Shown here: piece after piece, positions 17,336 to 26,498 of the stretch
How the letters are laid out: every line of letters starts with the position of its first letter
How positions within the stretch are numbered: the stretch's first letter is position 1
Origin: an uncultured Blautia sp.
GTDB lineage: Bacteria; Bacillota; Clostridia; Lachnospirales; Lachnospiraceae
Assembly (NCBI RefSeq): GCF_947654165.1
Contig: NZ_CANTKB010000003.1
Coordinates: 1 to 64,000 of the forward strand
Reading direction: 5' to 3'
Length of the DNA stretch: 64,000 nt
Position numbers and translations under genes: made by a program
The notes under the pieces: model-generated
What the model was told of the DNA's origin: nothing
Databases searched by the model: none
Seen by the model: the letters and a program-made list of their open reading frames with translations, nothing else

Positions 17336-18652
17336 ATGAAGAAAAAATTAGTGTTATGGACAATGGCAGCTATGTTAGCTTTCTCAGCTACAGCATGTGG
17401 TGGTTCCGGTGATTCAGGCTCTGCTGAACCAGAGAAAAAAGAAGAAGCTACAAAAGAAGAAGGTTCTGAGAAAAAAGAAGAAGGTGCAGCTCTGGCAAAC
17501 AAAGACAAACCATTAGTATGGTTCAACCGCCAGCCATCCAACAGCTCCACAGGAGAATTGGACATGAACGCTTTAAACTTCAACAAAGATACTTATTATG
17601 TAGGATTCGATGCTAACCAGGGTGCTGAACTTCAGGGACAGATGGTAAAAGAATACATCGAGAAAAACATTGATGGACTGGACCGTAACGGCGACGGCGT
17701 GATTGGTTACGTTCTTGCAATCGGTGATATCGGACATAACGACTCTATCGCTCGTACAAGAGGTGTTCGTAAAGCTCTTGGAACAGGTATTGAAAAAGAC
17801 GGTGCTATCAACAGTGAACCAGTTGGGACAAACGTAGACGGTAAAGCTGGTGCAGTACAGGATGGTTCTCTGGAAATCGGAGGAAAAACATATGTAGTTC
17901 GTGAGCTGGCTTCTCAGGAAATGAAAAACTCTGCAGGTGCTACATGGGATGCAGCTACAGCAGGTAACGCAATTGGTACATGGTCATCTTCATTCGGTAA
18001 AGATATCGATGTTGTTGTTTCTAACAACGATGGTATGGGAATGTCTATGTTCAATGCATGGTCAAAAGATAACAAAGTTCCTACATTCGGATACGATGCT
18101 AACAGCGATGCTGTAGCAGCAATTGCAGAAGGTTACGGCGGAACAATCAGCCAGCATGCTGACGTTCAGGCTTATCTGACACTGCGTGTACTTCGTAACG
18201 CATTAGACGGTGTTGATATTGATACAGGTATCGGAACTGCTGATGAAGCAGGAAATGTTCTCAGCGATCAGGAATATGTATATAAAGAAGACGAACGTTC
18301 TTACTACGCATTAAACGTTGCTGTAACAGCAGATAACTATCAGGATTTCGCAGACTCTACTAAGACATTTGAGGCTGTATCCAACCAGTTAGACGAAGCA
18401 AAATCACCTGCTAAGAAAGTATGGCTGAACATCTACAACGCATCTGATAACTTCTTAAGTGCTACATACCAGCCGCTGCTTCAGAAATATGATGATCTTC
18501 TGAATCTGGAAGTTGAATACATCGGTGGTGACGGACAGACAGAGTCCAACATTACAAACCGTCTTGGAAACCCAGGTCAGTATGATGCATTCGCAATCAA
18601 CATGGTTAAGACAGACAATGCTGCTTCTTACACCGCATTACTGAATCAGTAA
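17336..18652 (+). CDS. mglB: Galactose/glucose-binding lipoprotein of an Mgl ABC importer
   Basis: A 438-residue periplasmic-binding-protein-family lipoprotein. The signal MKKKLVLWTMAAMLAFSATAC ends in the lipobox ATAC, followed by a Gly/Ser and Lys/Glu-rich linker. WFNRQPS, YYVGFDANQGAELQGQM, IGDIGHNDSIARTRG and FGYDANSDAV match galactose/glucose-binding proteins. The DRNGDGVIG segment starting at D116 corresponds to the EF-hand-like calcium loop of E. coli MglB. It is longer than E. coli MglB (about 330), mainly through the linker and inserts. I chose the ATG at 17336, after GAAGGAGGA, instead of upstream in-frame starts that would destroy the signal peptide. Codon use is strongly biased, as expected for a highly expressed gene. 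Confidence 0.92.
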   Translation: MKKKLVLWTMAAMLAFSATACGGSGDSGSAEPEKKEEATKEEGSEKKEEGAALANKDKPLVWFNRQPSNSSTGELDMNALNFNKDTYYVGFDANQGAELQGQMVKEYIEKNIDGLDRNGDGVIGYVLAIGDIGHNDSIARTRGVRKALGTGIEKDGAINSEPVGTNVDGKAGAVQDGSLEIGGKTYVVRELASQEMKNSAGATWDAATAGNAIGTWSSSFGKDIDVVVSNNDGMGMSMFNAWSKDNKVPTFGYDANSDAVAAIAEGYGGTISQHADVQAYLTLRVLRNALDGVDIDTGIGTADEAGNVLSDQEYVYKEDERSYYALNVAVTADNYQDFADSTKTFEAVSNQLDEAKSPAKKVWLNIYNASDNFLSATYQPLLQKYDDLLNLEVEYIGGDGQTESNITNRLGNPGQYDAFAINMVKTDNAASYTALLNQ

Positions 18653-18683
18653 TTCTATTCTAAATCATATGAACAAGGCTATG

Positions 18684-18705
18684 TGGGGAGAAGAAATTCT
18701 CCCCA
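18684..18705 (+). other. Intercistronic stem-loop between mglB and mglA
   Basis: TGGGGAGAA (18684-18692) pairs with TTCTCCCCA (18697-18705) across a GAAA loop, a very stable tetraloop hairpin. No T-run follows. It probably stabilises or trims the mglB message so that binding protein is made in excess. Confidence 0.7.
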
Positions 18706-18754
18706 TAACCATCATTTGAGATATTCAAAACATCAAAATACAGGAGTAAAAAAT

Positions 18755-20263
18755 ATGGCAGATAAGAAAGAGGATATCGTCTTATCGATACGCGATATGA
18801 GTAAATCCTTTGGACGAAACCGTGTTCTGGATCACATCAATCTTGATGTGAAGAGGGGAACTGTTATGGGTCTGATGGGTGAAAACGGCGCCGGTAAGTC
18901 AACGATGATGAAATGTCTTTTTGGTACTTATCAGAAGGATGATGGAAAAATTTTCCTTGACGGAAAAGAAGTAAGTTTTTCCGGACCAAAGGATGCTCTT
19001 GAAAATGGTATCGCAATGGTGCATCAGGAGCTGAATCAGTGTCTGGAGAGAAACGTAATTGACAACTTGTTTTTAGGTCGTTACCCTCGCAATTCAGTGG
19101 GTGTGATCGACGAAGGAAGAATGAAGCGAGAAGCTTCTGAGCTTTTCCGTAAATTAGGCATGACAGTAAACCTGACTCAGCCAATGAGAAATATGTCAGT
19201 TTCTCAGCGACAGATGTGTGAGATCGCAAAAGCGATTTCTTATAATTCTAAGGTTATTGTTTTGGACGAGCCTACTTCTTCTCTGAACATTCAGGAAGTA
19301 GAGAAGTTATTTGAAATGATGAGAATGTTAAAAGACCAGGGTATTTCTCTGATTTACATTTCTCATAAAATGGATGAAATTTTTGAAATCTGTGATGAAA
19401 TTTCCGTACTTCGTGATGGTAACCTGGTTATGACAAAGAGTTCCAAGGATACCAACATGAACGAATTGATTGCAGCTATGGTTGGACGTTCTTTGGAAAA
19501 CAGATTCCCGCCGGTGGACAATACACCAAAGGATGTTATTTTGTCTGTTCAGAATCTTTCCACAAAGTTTGAGCCTCATTTGAGTGATGTATCTTTTGAT
19601 GTAAGAGAAGGAGAGATTTTCGGACTGTATGGATTAGTAGGTGCAGGACGTACAGAGCTTCTGGAGACTATTTTCGGTGTCAGAACCAGGGCGGCAGGAC
19701 GTGTGTACTTTAATAATCAGCTTATGAACTTTAACAGTGCTAAGGAAGCTATGGAACATGGTTTTGCCATGATCACAGAGGAAAGAAAGGCTAACGGACT
19801 TTTCTTGAAGAGCGACCTTACCTTTAACACTACCATTGCAAACTTGAATCAGTATAAGTCCGGAATTGCACTGTCTGATTCTAAAATGGTGAAAGCCACC
19901 AACAACGAAATTAAAGTCATGCATACCAAATGTATGGGACCGGATGATATGATCACCAGTCTTTCCGGTGGAAATCAGCAGAAGGTTATTTTTGGTAAGT
20001 GGCTGGAGCGAAATCCAAAAGTATTTATGATGGATGAGCCTACCAGAGGTATTGACGTTGGTGCAAAATATGAGATCTATGAATTAATCATCAAGATGGC
20101 AAAAGAAGGAAAAACCATCATTGTTGTTTCTTCTGAAATGCCGGAGATTTTAGGTATCACCAACCGTATCGGTGTTATGTCCAATGGACGTCTGTCCGGT
20201 ATTGTAAATACCAAAGAAACTAATCAGGAAGAACTGTTAAGACTCAGTGCAAAATACCTATAA
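18755..20263 (+). CDS. mglA: Galactose/glucose ABC importer ATPase, two nucleotide-binding domains
   Basis: A 502-residue CUT2-type ATPase (MglA/RbsA family) with two fused ABC domains. The first has Walker A GENGAGKS near residue 44, signature SVSQRQMCEIAKA and Walker B VIVLDEPTSSL. The second has a degenerate Walker A, GLVGAGRTE, normal for this family, plus SLSGGNQQKVIFGK and Walker B VFMMDEPTRGIDVG. It energises the MglC channel with MglB as receptor. I chose the ATG at 18755, preceded by CAGGAG; upstream in-frame sequence runs through the intercistronic hairpin. The permease gene follows 18 bases later. Confidence 0.93.
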   Translation: MADKKEDIVLSIRDMSKSFGRNRVLDHINLDVKRGTVMGLMGENGAGKSTMMKCLFGTYQKDDGKIFLDGKEVSFSGPKDALENGIAMVHQELNQCLERNVIDNLFLGRYPRNSVGVIDEGRMKREASELFRKLGMTVNLTQPMRNMSVSQRQMCEIAKAISYNSKVIVLDEPTSSLNIQEVEKLFEMMRMLKDQGISLIYISHKMDEIFEICDEISVLRDGNLVMTKSSKDTNMNELIAAMVGRSLENRFPPVDNTPKDVILSVQNLSTKFEPHLSDVSFDVREGEIFGLYGLVGAGRTELLETIFGVRTRAAGRVYFNNQLMNFNSAKEAMEHGFAMITEERKANGLFLKSDLTFNTTIANLNQYKSGIALSDSKMVKATNNEIKVMHTKCMGPDDMITSLSGGNQQKVIFGKWLERNPKVFMMDEPTRGIDVGAKYEIYELIIKMAKEGKTIIVVSSEMPEILGITNRIGVMSNGRLSGIVNTKETNQEELLRLSAKYL

Positions 20264-20281
20264 TGAGGGAGTGTAATAGAT

Positions 20282-21937
20282 ATGGCAAATGAAAATAGCA
20301 AGATTCTGACTGCAGATCAGGAAGCAAAACTGCGTCAGCCTATCGACGATTATGTGGGCAAGATTCAGAAAGAAATCGACGGCCTCAGAGCAGACGGTAC
20401 AGAAAGAGTAGTTGCTCTCCAGAACAAAATTGATGGTCTGAAAAGAGACCGCAGTATCCCAAAAGAAGAGAAGGAAGCAGAAATTGCAAAAAGCAAAACA
20501 GAATTAGAAAAAGCAAAAGCAGTTGAAGCAAAAAATAAAGATCAGATTTCCAAATTAATTGCAGATGCAGAAGGTTATCTGAATGCACACTTTGACAAGG
20601 AATATTATCAGCCGGTACTGGCTAGCTGCCAGGTAGAAAAAGTGGCTGCAAAAGAGAGATATCAGAAGAGACTGACAGACCTGGAAGCAGAGCACAAAGA
20701 GATTCTTTCTAAGCTTACAGATCATCAGGAAATCAAAGATGAAAATTATGTTTACAAAAACAGACGTTCCAATGCGAAAATCGAATTGGAAAAAGATCTT
20801 CAGCAGATCAAAGACCGCAGACATGCAGCTTACAATCACAAATTCCATTTGATCGATTTACTTCGTCTGTCAAAATTTACTTTCCTGGAGTCCAGAGCTC
20901 AGAAATGGGAAAACTATAAATATACCTTTAACCGCAGAGCATTCTTCCTCCAGAACGGATTGTATATTGCAATTATCATTATCTTTATTGCACTGTGTAT
21001 TATTACTCCGATTGTAAAAAATACACCACTTTTGACTTATAATAACGTATTAAATATCTTGCAGCAGGCATCACCAAGAATGTTCCTTGCACTTGGTGTA
21101 GCAGCTCTGATCCTCCTTGCAGGTACAGACCTTTCTATTGGCCGTATGGTCGGTATGGGTATGACAACAGCTACCATTATCATGCATCAGGGTATTAATA
21201 CCGGTGGTGTTTTCGGACATATCTTTGATTTTACCGGTATGTCTGTAGGTGCAAGAGTTATTTTGGCATTAGTTGTTTGTATTGTACTTTGTACTTTCTT
21301 TACAACGATCGCAGGTTTCTTTACAGCGAAGTTTAAAATGCATCCATTTATTTCAACAATGGCAAACATGCTGGTTATCTTTGGTCTTGTTACTTATGCA
21401 ACAAAAGGTGTTTCCTTTGGTGCTATTGAATCTACAATTCCAAGCATGATCATTCCTAAGATCAATGGTTTCCCGACCATTATTCTCTGGGCTGTTGCAG
21501 CAGTTGCAATTGTATGGTTTATCTGGAATAAGACAACATTCGGTAAAAACCTGTATGCAGTAGGTGGCAACCCGGAAGCAGCAGCAGTATCCGGTATCTC
21601 TGTATTTGGTGTAACAGTAGGTGCTTTTGTTATGGCAGGTATCCTTTACGGATTCGGTTCCTGGCTGGAATGTATCCGAATGGTTGGTTCCGGTTCCGCA
21701 GCTTATGGACAGGGATGGGAAATGGATGCCATCGCAGCCTGCGTTGTAGGTGGTGTATCCTTTACCGGTGGTATTGGTAAGATTTCAGGTGTTGTTGTTG
21801 GTGTATTCATCTTTACAGCACTGACCTACTCTCTTACAATCCTTGGTATCGATACAAACCTTCAGTTCGTATTCTCCGGTATCATCATCCTGGTAGCAGT
21901 AACACTTGACTGTCTGAAATACGTTCAGAAGAAATAG
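20282..21937 (+). CDS. mglC: Galactose/glucose ABC importer permease with long coiled-coil N-terminus
   Basis: A 551-residue CUT2-type permease. The C-terminal part (about 220-551) is an ordinary MglC/RbsC membrane domain with 8-10 helices (GLYIAIIIIFIAL, LALGVAALILLAGTDLSIG, TFGKNLYAVGGNPEAAAVSGI, FTGGIGKISGV). The N-terminal 215 residues are absent from E. coli MglC (336 residues) and are highly charged, Lys/Glu/Ala-rich, with heptad-like spacing, so they probably form cytoplasmic coiled coils around residues 25-110 and 125-190. The reading frame is continuous and the start has a proper RBS (GAGGGAG), so this is not a misassigned start. The extension might interact with MglA or a regulator; its role is unknown. 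A strong terminator follows. Confidence 0.92.
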   Translation: MANENSKILTADQEAKLRQPIDDYVGKIQKEIDGLRADGTERVVALQNKIDGLKRDRSIPKEEKEAEIAKSKTELEKAKAVEAKNKDQISKLIADAEGYLNAHFDKEYYQPVLASCQVEKVAAKERYQKRLTDLEAEHKEILSKLTDHQEIKDENYVYKNRRSNAKIELEKDLQQIKDRRHAAYNHKFHLIDLLRLSKFTFLESRAQKWENYKYTFNRRAFFLQNGLYIAIIIIFIALCIITPIVKNTPLLTYNNVLNILQQASPRMFLALGVAALILLAGTDLSIGRMVGMGMTTATIIMHQGINTGGVFGHIFDFTGMSVGARVILALVVCIVLCTFFTTIAGFFTAKFKMHPFISTMANMLVIFGLVTYATKGVSFGAIESTIPSMIIPKINGFPTIILWAVAAVAIVWFIWNKTTFGKNLYAVGGNPEAAAVSGISVFGVTVGAFVMAGILYGFGSWLECIRMVGSGSAAYGQGWEMDAIAACVVGGVSFTGGIGKISGVVVGVFIFTALTYSLTILGIDTNLQFVFSGIIILVAVTLDCLKYVQKK

Positions 21938-21957
21938 TTTTTATATGGATACATAGC

Positions 21958-21988
21958 AAAAAAGAGTCAGAAATCTGGCTCTTTTTTT
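21958..21988 (+). terminator. Rho-independent terminator of the mgl operon
   Basis: AAAAAGAGTCAG pairs with CTGGCTCTTTTT (one G-U) across AAAT, followed by a T-run to 21988. Confidence 0.92.
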
Positions 21989-22008
21989 CGTTCAAAGAAT
22001 GGGTTTCA

Positions 22009-22037
22009 TTTACATTTGTGCACACACTTGCTATAAT
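22009..22037 (+). promoter_or_regulatory. Promoter of the second two-component operon
   Basis: TTTACA at 22009-22014, 17 bases, then consensus TATAAT at 22032-22037; the response regulator ATG follows 38 bases later. Confidence 0.75.
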
Positions 22038-22075
22038 TAATTGAAATGATTTTATGAGTGTACATGGAGAAAAAT

Positions 22076-23680
22076 ATGGATAAATATACATTGCTGCTGG
22101 TGGATGACGAAGAGGAAGTTATCCAGATTATTATGAAGAAAATTGCATGGGAAGAAATCGGTTTTTCGGTGATCGGACATGCGAATAATGGAGTGAAAGC
22201 CCTGGAAATGGTGGAAGAATATCAGCCGGATGTTGTCATCACTGACATTAAGATGCCTTATATGGATGGTATGGAGATGGCAAAGCATATTAAGACAGAC
22301 TATCCGGATACAAAGATTTTATTTTTTACAGGGTTTGATGAGTTCGAATATGCCAGAGAGGCCATTCATCTAGAGGCGGAAGAATATATTCTGAAACCTT
22401 TAAATGCAGTAGAACTTACAGAGATATTCAAAAAACTAAAGACAAAACTGGATCAGGAGATCAATGAAAAGAGGAATGCAAAGATTTTACAGAAATACTA
22501 TATGGAGTCCCTTCCTCTTTTGCAGGCAAACTTTTATTCAACTTTGATAGAAGGAAGAATCCAGGAAGAGGAGATTCCAAAATACATATCGGATTATCAG
22601 ATTTCCTTTACGGAGCCTTATTTTTGCTGTCTGATCATTCACACTTCCTCTTCTTCAAAAGAAGAAGGAATGAGTCCGCAGCTTCTGTTTGCATCTGTTC
22701 AGAAGCAGGCAGAAGAACGTCTGGCAGATAAGTGGCAGGCAAAGTGTTTTTCTTATCTTGGAAATACGGTTTTGATCGCACAGTTAAGCAGTAAAAAAGA
22801 TGTGTCCGAACTGACGGATGAGTGTGACCGTTTCTGTAAATATGCGAGCCGCATTATCGGAGCTGTTGTGACGGTGGGAATCGGTCAGGTGTGTGAAAAA
22901 ATCAGCGAACTGTCAAAATCATACAGTGGAGCCAGAGAGGCGGTGTCTTACCGTGTATTGTACGGGGCATCCAGGGCTATCAACATGAACGAGATTGCAC
23001 CTAAGGAACTGTCAGGACCGGATTCCTCCAGTGATGCGGAATTGTCGAACTTGTTTAAGATGATTCGGTTAAGTTCCAGGGAGGATATTTTGGAGGCGGC
23101 TGATCAGTATCTGAAAAGATTATCTTCTCCTGAAAAATCCATGCAGCAGCATCAGGTCGCAGTGATGGAGTTGGTCAGTGCCCTGTATCGGTTTGCGTCC
23201 AACCATGACATTTCCATGGAAGAATTTTGCAGTGATATCAGAAAATTATACAGCAGATTAATGGAGATGGAACCGGATCGCCTGGGACAATGGCTGAAAA
23301 ATATCAGTCTGCTTTTTCAGGACAAGATCATCAGTGCCAGAGACCAGTCAACCAGTTCCTTTATTGTACAGGCAAAAGAGTATGTGCAGAACCATTACGA
23401 CGATGAAAATCTTTCTCTGGACAGCGTATGTCAGGAACTGGGAGTGTCAAATTCTTATTTTTCTACGATTTTTAAGAAAGAAGAGGGAACCTCTTTTATC
23501 GGTTATCTCACAGACTATCGTATGGAGAAAGCCTCTCGTATGCTGATAGAGACAAATGAAAAAAGTTATATCATAGCACAACAGGTGGGTTATGCAGATG
23601 CCAATTATTTCAGCTATGTTTTTAAGAGGTGTTTCGGTGTCTCCCCATCAAAATACAGAACGGAGTATGCAAAGAAGTGA
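22076..23680 (+). CDS. YesN-family response regulator with AraC-type DNA-binding domain
   Basis: A 534-residue regulator. Its receiver domain starts LLLVDDEEEV and has the phospho-acceptor D57 in ITDIKMPYMDG, then FTGFDEFEYAREA and the canonical YILKPL. A linker domain of about 270 residues and a C-terminal pair of AraC helix-turn-helix motifs follow (SLDSVCQELGVSNSYFSTIF; ANYFSYVFKRCFGVSPSKYR). Three starts are possible: GTG 22058, ATG 22064 and ATG 22076. The last has GGAG at 22066-22069 at ideal spacing and gives the normal MDKYTLLLVDDE beginning. It lies downstream of the mgl operon and upstream of its kinase, and probably controls hexose uptake genes. Confidence 0.9.
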   Translation: MDKYTLLLVDDEEEVIQIIMKKIAWEEIGFSVIGHANNGVKALEMVEEYQPDVVITDIKMPYMDGMEMAKHIKTDYPDTKILFFTGFDEFEYAREAIHLEAEEYILKPLNAVELTEIFKKLKTKLDQEINEKRNAKILQKYYMESLPLLQANFYSTLIEGRIQEEEIPKYISDYQISFTEPYFCCLIIHTSSSSKEEGMSPQLLFASVQKQAEERLADKWQAKCFSYLGNTVLIAQLSSKKDVSELTDECDRFCKYASRIIGAVVTVGIGQVCEKISELSKSYSGAREAVSYRVLYGASRAINMNEIAPKELSGPDSSSDAELSNLFKMIRLSSREDILEAADQYLKRLSSPEKSMQQHQVAVMELVSALYRFASNHDISMEEFCSDIRKLYSRLMEMEPDRLGQWLKNISLLFQDKIISARDQSTSSFIVQAKEYVQNHYDDENLSLDSVCQELGVSNSYFSTIFKKEEGTSFIGYLTDYRMEKASRMLIETNEKSYIIAQQVGYADANYFSYVFKRCFGVSPSKYRTEYAKK

Positions 23681-25536
23681 AAAAGAAATTTTTACAGTAT
23701 CTGCAGACTATGAGACCAGGAGGAATCCAGAGTACTTTGATGACAGTCTTTTCCCTTATTTCTGTACTGACTATGCTGCTTATGGGAATTCTTATGTATA
23801 TGAGATTTTCTATGCTGTCCAGGCAGGAAACCATTGAGAGTTCCAGAAAACTTATGGAACAGACCGGGGAATCCATGGAAGACTATCTGGTGAATATGAG
23901 ACAGATTTCTGATGCAGTTTATTATAATGTGGTAAAGGAAAATGATTTTTATGATGAGAAGGAAGATATCCAGAGGGGAATGAATCTTCTTTATGAGGCC
24001 AACCGGGATAAACTGCGTACCATTGCCATTTACAACCGGGATGGGAGTCTCGTGGCAGCGGAACCGGTAGCATCCCAGAAGGAAGATCCTGATGTGACCA
24101 GACAGGAATGGTATCAGAAAGCGGTGGATAAGATGGAGAACATCCATTTTTCTATACCCCATATACAGAACCTGTTTGATGATAATTCTTTTCGCTATTA
24201 CTGGGTGATTTCCTCCAGCCGAGCAGTGGAGCTTACGGAAAATCGAAATTCCCAGACCGGTGTTCTTCTGGTTGATATGGATTTTTCCAGTATCTCCAGA
24301 ATGATGAAACAGATTAACGAAGTGAGCAACGGGCAGTATTACTATCTCTGTGACAATAATGGTCAGATCATCTATCATCCCAGGCAGATTCAGATCAGTG
24401 ATGGAATCTGTAAGGAAAACAGTGTGGAGGCGGCTTCCTACAAAGACGGTGTTTATGATGAAGAATTTGAAGGGATAAGGCGAAAAGTAATTGTAAATAC
24501 CATCAGTTACACAGGCTGGAAGCTGGTGGGCGTGATTCCCTACTCTCTTTTCAGCCACGAAATGATCAATATCCGGTATTTTATCGGAATGGTCATCCTT
24601 CTCATGGCCATGATGCTGATCATTATCAATCGTGTGGTGACTCAGAGGATTTCCAGACCGATTTTGAAATTAAACAATTCTGTTATGGAATATGAGGCAG
24701 GGAAAAAACCGGAAATCTATATCGGCGGCTCCTCGGAAATACGGCATTTGGGCTATTCTATTCAGAGTTCTTATGAGAAAAGTGAAAAATTGATGCAGGA
24801 GATTGTCTGGGAGCAGAACGAAAGAAGAAAAAGTGAGCTGGATGCACTGCAAAGTCAGATTAATCCACACTTTTTGTACAATGCTCTGGACTCCATTACC
24901 TGGATGATCGAGGGAGAGCGAAATGATGAGGCAGCCTTTATGATCTCTCAGCTTGCGAAATTGTTCCGTATCAGTCTTTCTAAGGGGCATACCATCATCA
25001 GTGTCCGGGATGAACTGCAGCATGCAAAGAGTTATATGAATATCCAGAGAATTCGATATAAAGATGCGTTTTCCGTGACTTTTGATGTGGATCCGGAGCT
25101 GGAAGAATACTGTGCTGTGAAGCTGACGTTGCAGCCGATTCTGGAAAATTCCATAAACTACGGTGTGGATCCCATGGATGACTGTGGAGAAATTTTTATC
25201 CGAGTAAAAAAGGAAAATGATATGCTGATCTTGTCTGTGGAAGACAATGGAATCGGCATGTCTCAGGAAGAAGTGAGTCTTCTGCTGACAGACAGTAACC
25301 GGAAACGCAAGCACGGTTCCGGGGTGGGGCTGATCAATATTAACAACAGGGTTCAGATTTTGTTTGGAAAAGAGTACGGACTTTTGATAGAGAGCGAACC
25401 AGATGAGGGAACCAGAGTCTCTATCCGGATTCCTGCGATTCCTTATACAGAAGAGAACAGGAAAATTCTCGAAAAAGGTTATCTGTTCAGCAAAGAAGAA
25501 ATAGAGAAAAAAAGAGATGCAGGGGAAGAAGGATGA
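23677..25536 (+). CDS. YesM-family sensor histidine kinase, GTG start
   Basis: A 619-residue histidine kinase. TM1 is near residues 18-42 (LMTVFSLISVLTMLLMGILMY), the extracytoplasmic dCache-like sensor occupies about 43-300, and TM2 is near 305-330 (FIGMVILLMAMMLIIIN). A HAMP linker, H398 in INPHFLYNALDS and the HATPase motifs LQPILENSINYG, DNGIGM and GSGVGLININNR follow. I chose the GTG at 23677, which overlaps the regulator stop as GTGA: it gives a short basic N-terminus (VKKKFLQYLQ) before TM1 and translational coupling. The upstream ATG at 23629 lies far inside the regulator gene. The next gene overlaps by 4 bases, so regulator, kinase and binding proteins form one unit. Confidence 0.88.
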   Translation: MKKKFLQYLQTMRPGGIQSTLMTVFSLISVLTMLLMGILMYMRFSMLSRQETIESSRKLMEQTGESMEDYLVNMRQISDAVYYNVVKENDFYDEKEDIQRGMNLLYEANRDKLRTIAIYNRDGSLVAAEPVASQKEDPDVTRQEWYQKAVDKMENIHFSIPHIQNLFDDNSFRYYWVISSSRAVELTENRNSQTGVLLVDMDFSSISRMMKQINEVSNGQYYYLCDNNGQIIYHPRQIQISDGICKENSVEAASYKDGVYDEEFEGIRRKVIVNTISYTGWKLVGVIPYSLFSHEMINIRYFIGMVILLMAMMLIIINRVVTQRISRPILKLNNSVMEYEAGKKPEIYIGGSSEIRHLGYSIQSSYEKSEKLMQEIVWEQNERRKSELDALQSQINPHFLYNALDSITWMIEGERNDEAAFMISQLAKLFRISLSKGHTIISVRDELQHAKSYMNIQRIRYKDAFSVTFDVDPELEEYCAVKLTLQPILENSINYGVDPMDDCGEIFIRVKKENDMLILSVEDNGIGMSQEEVSLLLTDSNRKRKHGSGVGLININNRVQILFGKEYGLLIESEPDEGTRVSIRIPAIPYTEENRKILEKGYLFSKEEIEKKRDAGEEG

Positions 25537-26483
25537 AAAATAGCAAAAGAGTGTTTCTTTTTATAGAGATGATCTTGGGAAGCATGGTCGTAGTCCTTGC
25601 CTCCCTGATGATAAGAGAGAAAAACGGAGAAGACCTTGACAGGGTCGCTGTGATTGTCCAAAATTCAAATGACAACCAGTGGACTGCTTTTCAGTATGGT
25701 CTTAAGGTGGCAGCCGAAGATAAAAAGCTGGAACTTTGTATGGTCAGCACAGGAGAAAAGTTCACTGCAGATGAATTAAAAACCATGATAGAACAGGAAA
25801 TGGAGAAGGGAACGGACGGACTCATTGTCCAGCCCGCGCCAGGTGGGGAATCTGAGAAGATGTTGAAAAAAATGGAAAAAAAGATACCCATTATGCTGGT
25901 GGAAACGGCTGCCTCGGACACAAGGGAGAGATCTCTCTTTCCGGTGACAGAACCCAAACAGTATGAGATGGGGGCTGCCCTGGGCGAAGAACTGTTGAAG
26001 GATTACAACGGAAAGATCAAAGATAAAACCATTGGGATTTTTTCGGAAAATCAGGAAACCGAAGCAGGAAAAGCAAGAAAGAAAGGATTCATGGATGTCC
26101 TGGAAGAGACAGGTGCAAGAGTGGTGTGGTCTGTATCAGAAAATCTGCAGGAGCAATCCAAAGTGGATTTTGTCATTGCACTGGATGACAGCAGCCTGGT
26201 TCGGGTGGGAGCGGCTGCAGCCGCAAACAATCTTCACGGAGCATTGGTGTACGGAATCGGGGAATCAACAGAAGCAGTGTATTATCTGGATACAGGGATT
26301 GCGGTTTGTCTGGTTGTTCCGGATGCTTTTAATATGGGATATCAGAGCCTGACAGAAATGTCAGAGAAATTAAACAGCTTTTTTTATACCATGCAGAGTC
26401 AGGAAATTTCTTATACGGTTCTGCGGCGTGATACCTTGTTCTCCAAGGAAAATCAGGAGCTTCTTTTTACCATGAGTCAGTAG
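25533..26483 (+). CDS. Membrane-anchored sugar-binding-type protein, probable sensor partner
   Basis: A 316-residue protein with one N-terminal hydrophobic helix (about residues 8-25, FIEMILGSMVVVLASLM) and no lipobox Cys, then a LacI-type periplasmic-binding fold (RVAVIVQNSNDNQWTAFQYGL, GTDGLIVQPAPGG, FVIALDDSSLVRVGAAA). It is therefore held outside the cell by a helix. It overlaps the histidine kinase gene by 4 bases (ATGA), and there is no permease or ATPase with it. Such kinase-linked binding proteins are known, for example XylFII with LytS in Clostridium beijerinckii, where the binding protein presents the sugar to the kinase. I infer the same arrangement here; the ligand is unknown. Confidence 0.8.
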   Translation: MKNSKRVFLFIEMILGSMVVVLASLMIREKNGEDLDRVAVIVQNSNDNQWTAFQYGLKVAAEDKKLELCMVSTGEKFTADELKTMIEQEMEKGTDGLIVQPAPGGESEKMLKKMEKKIPIMLVETAASDTRERSLFPVTEPKQYEMGAALGEELLKDYNGKIKDKTIGIFSENQETEAGKARKKGFMDVLEETGARVVWSVSENLQEQSKVDFVIALDDSSLVRVGAAAAANNLHGALVYGIGESTEAVYYLDTGIAVCLVVPDAFNMGYQSLTEMSEKLNSFFYTMQSQEISYTVLRRDTLFSKENQELLFTMSQ

Positions 26484-26498
26484 AAAGCAGGGATAAAC

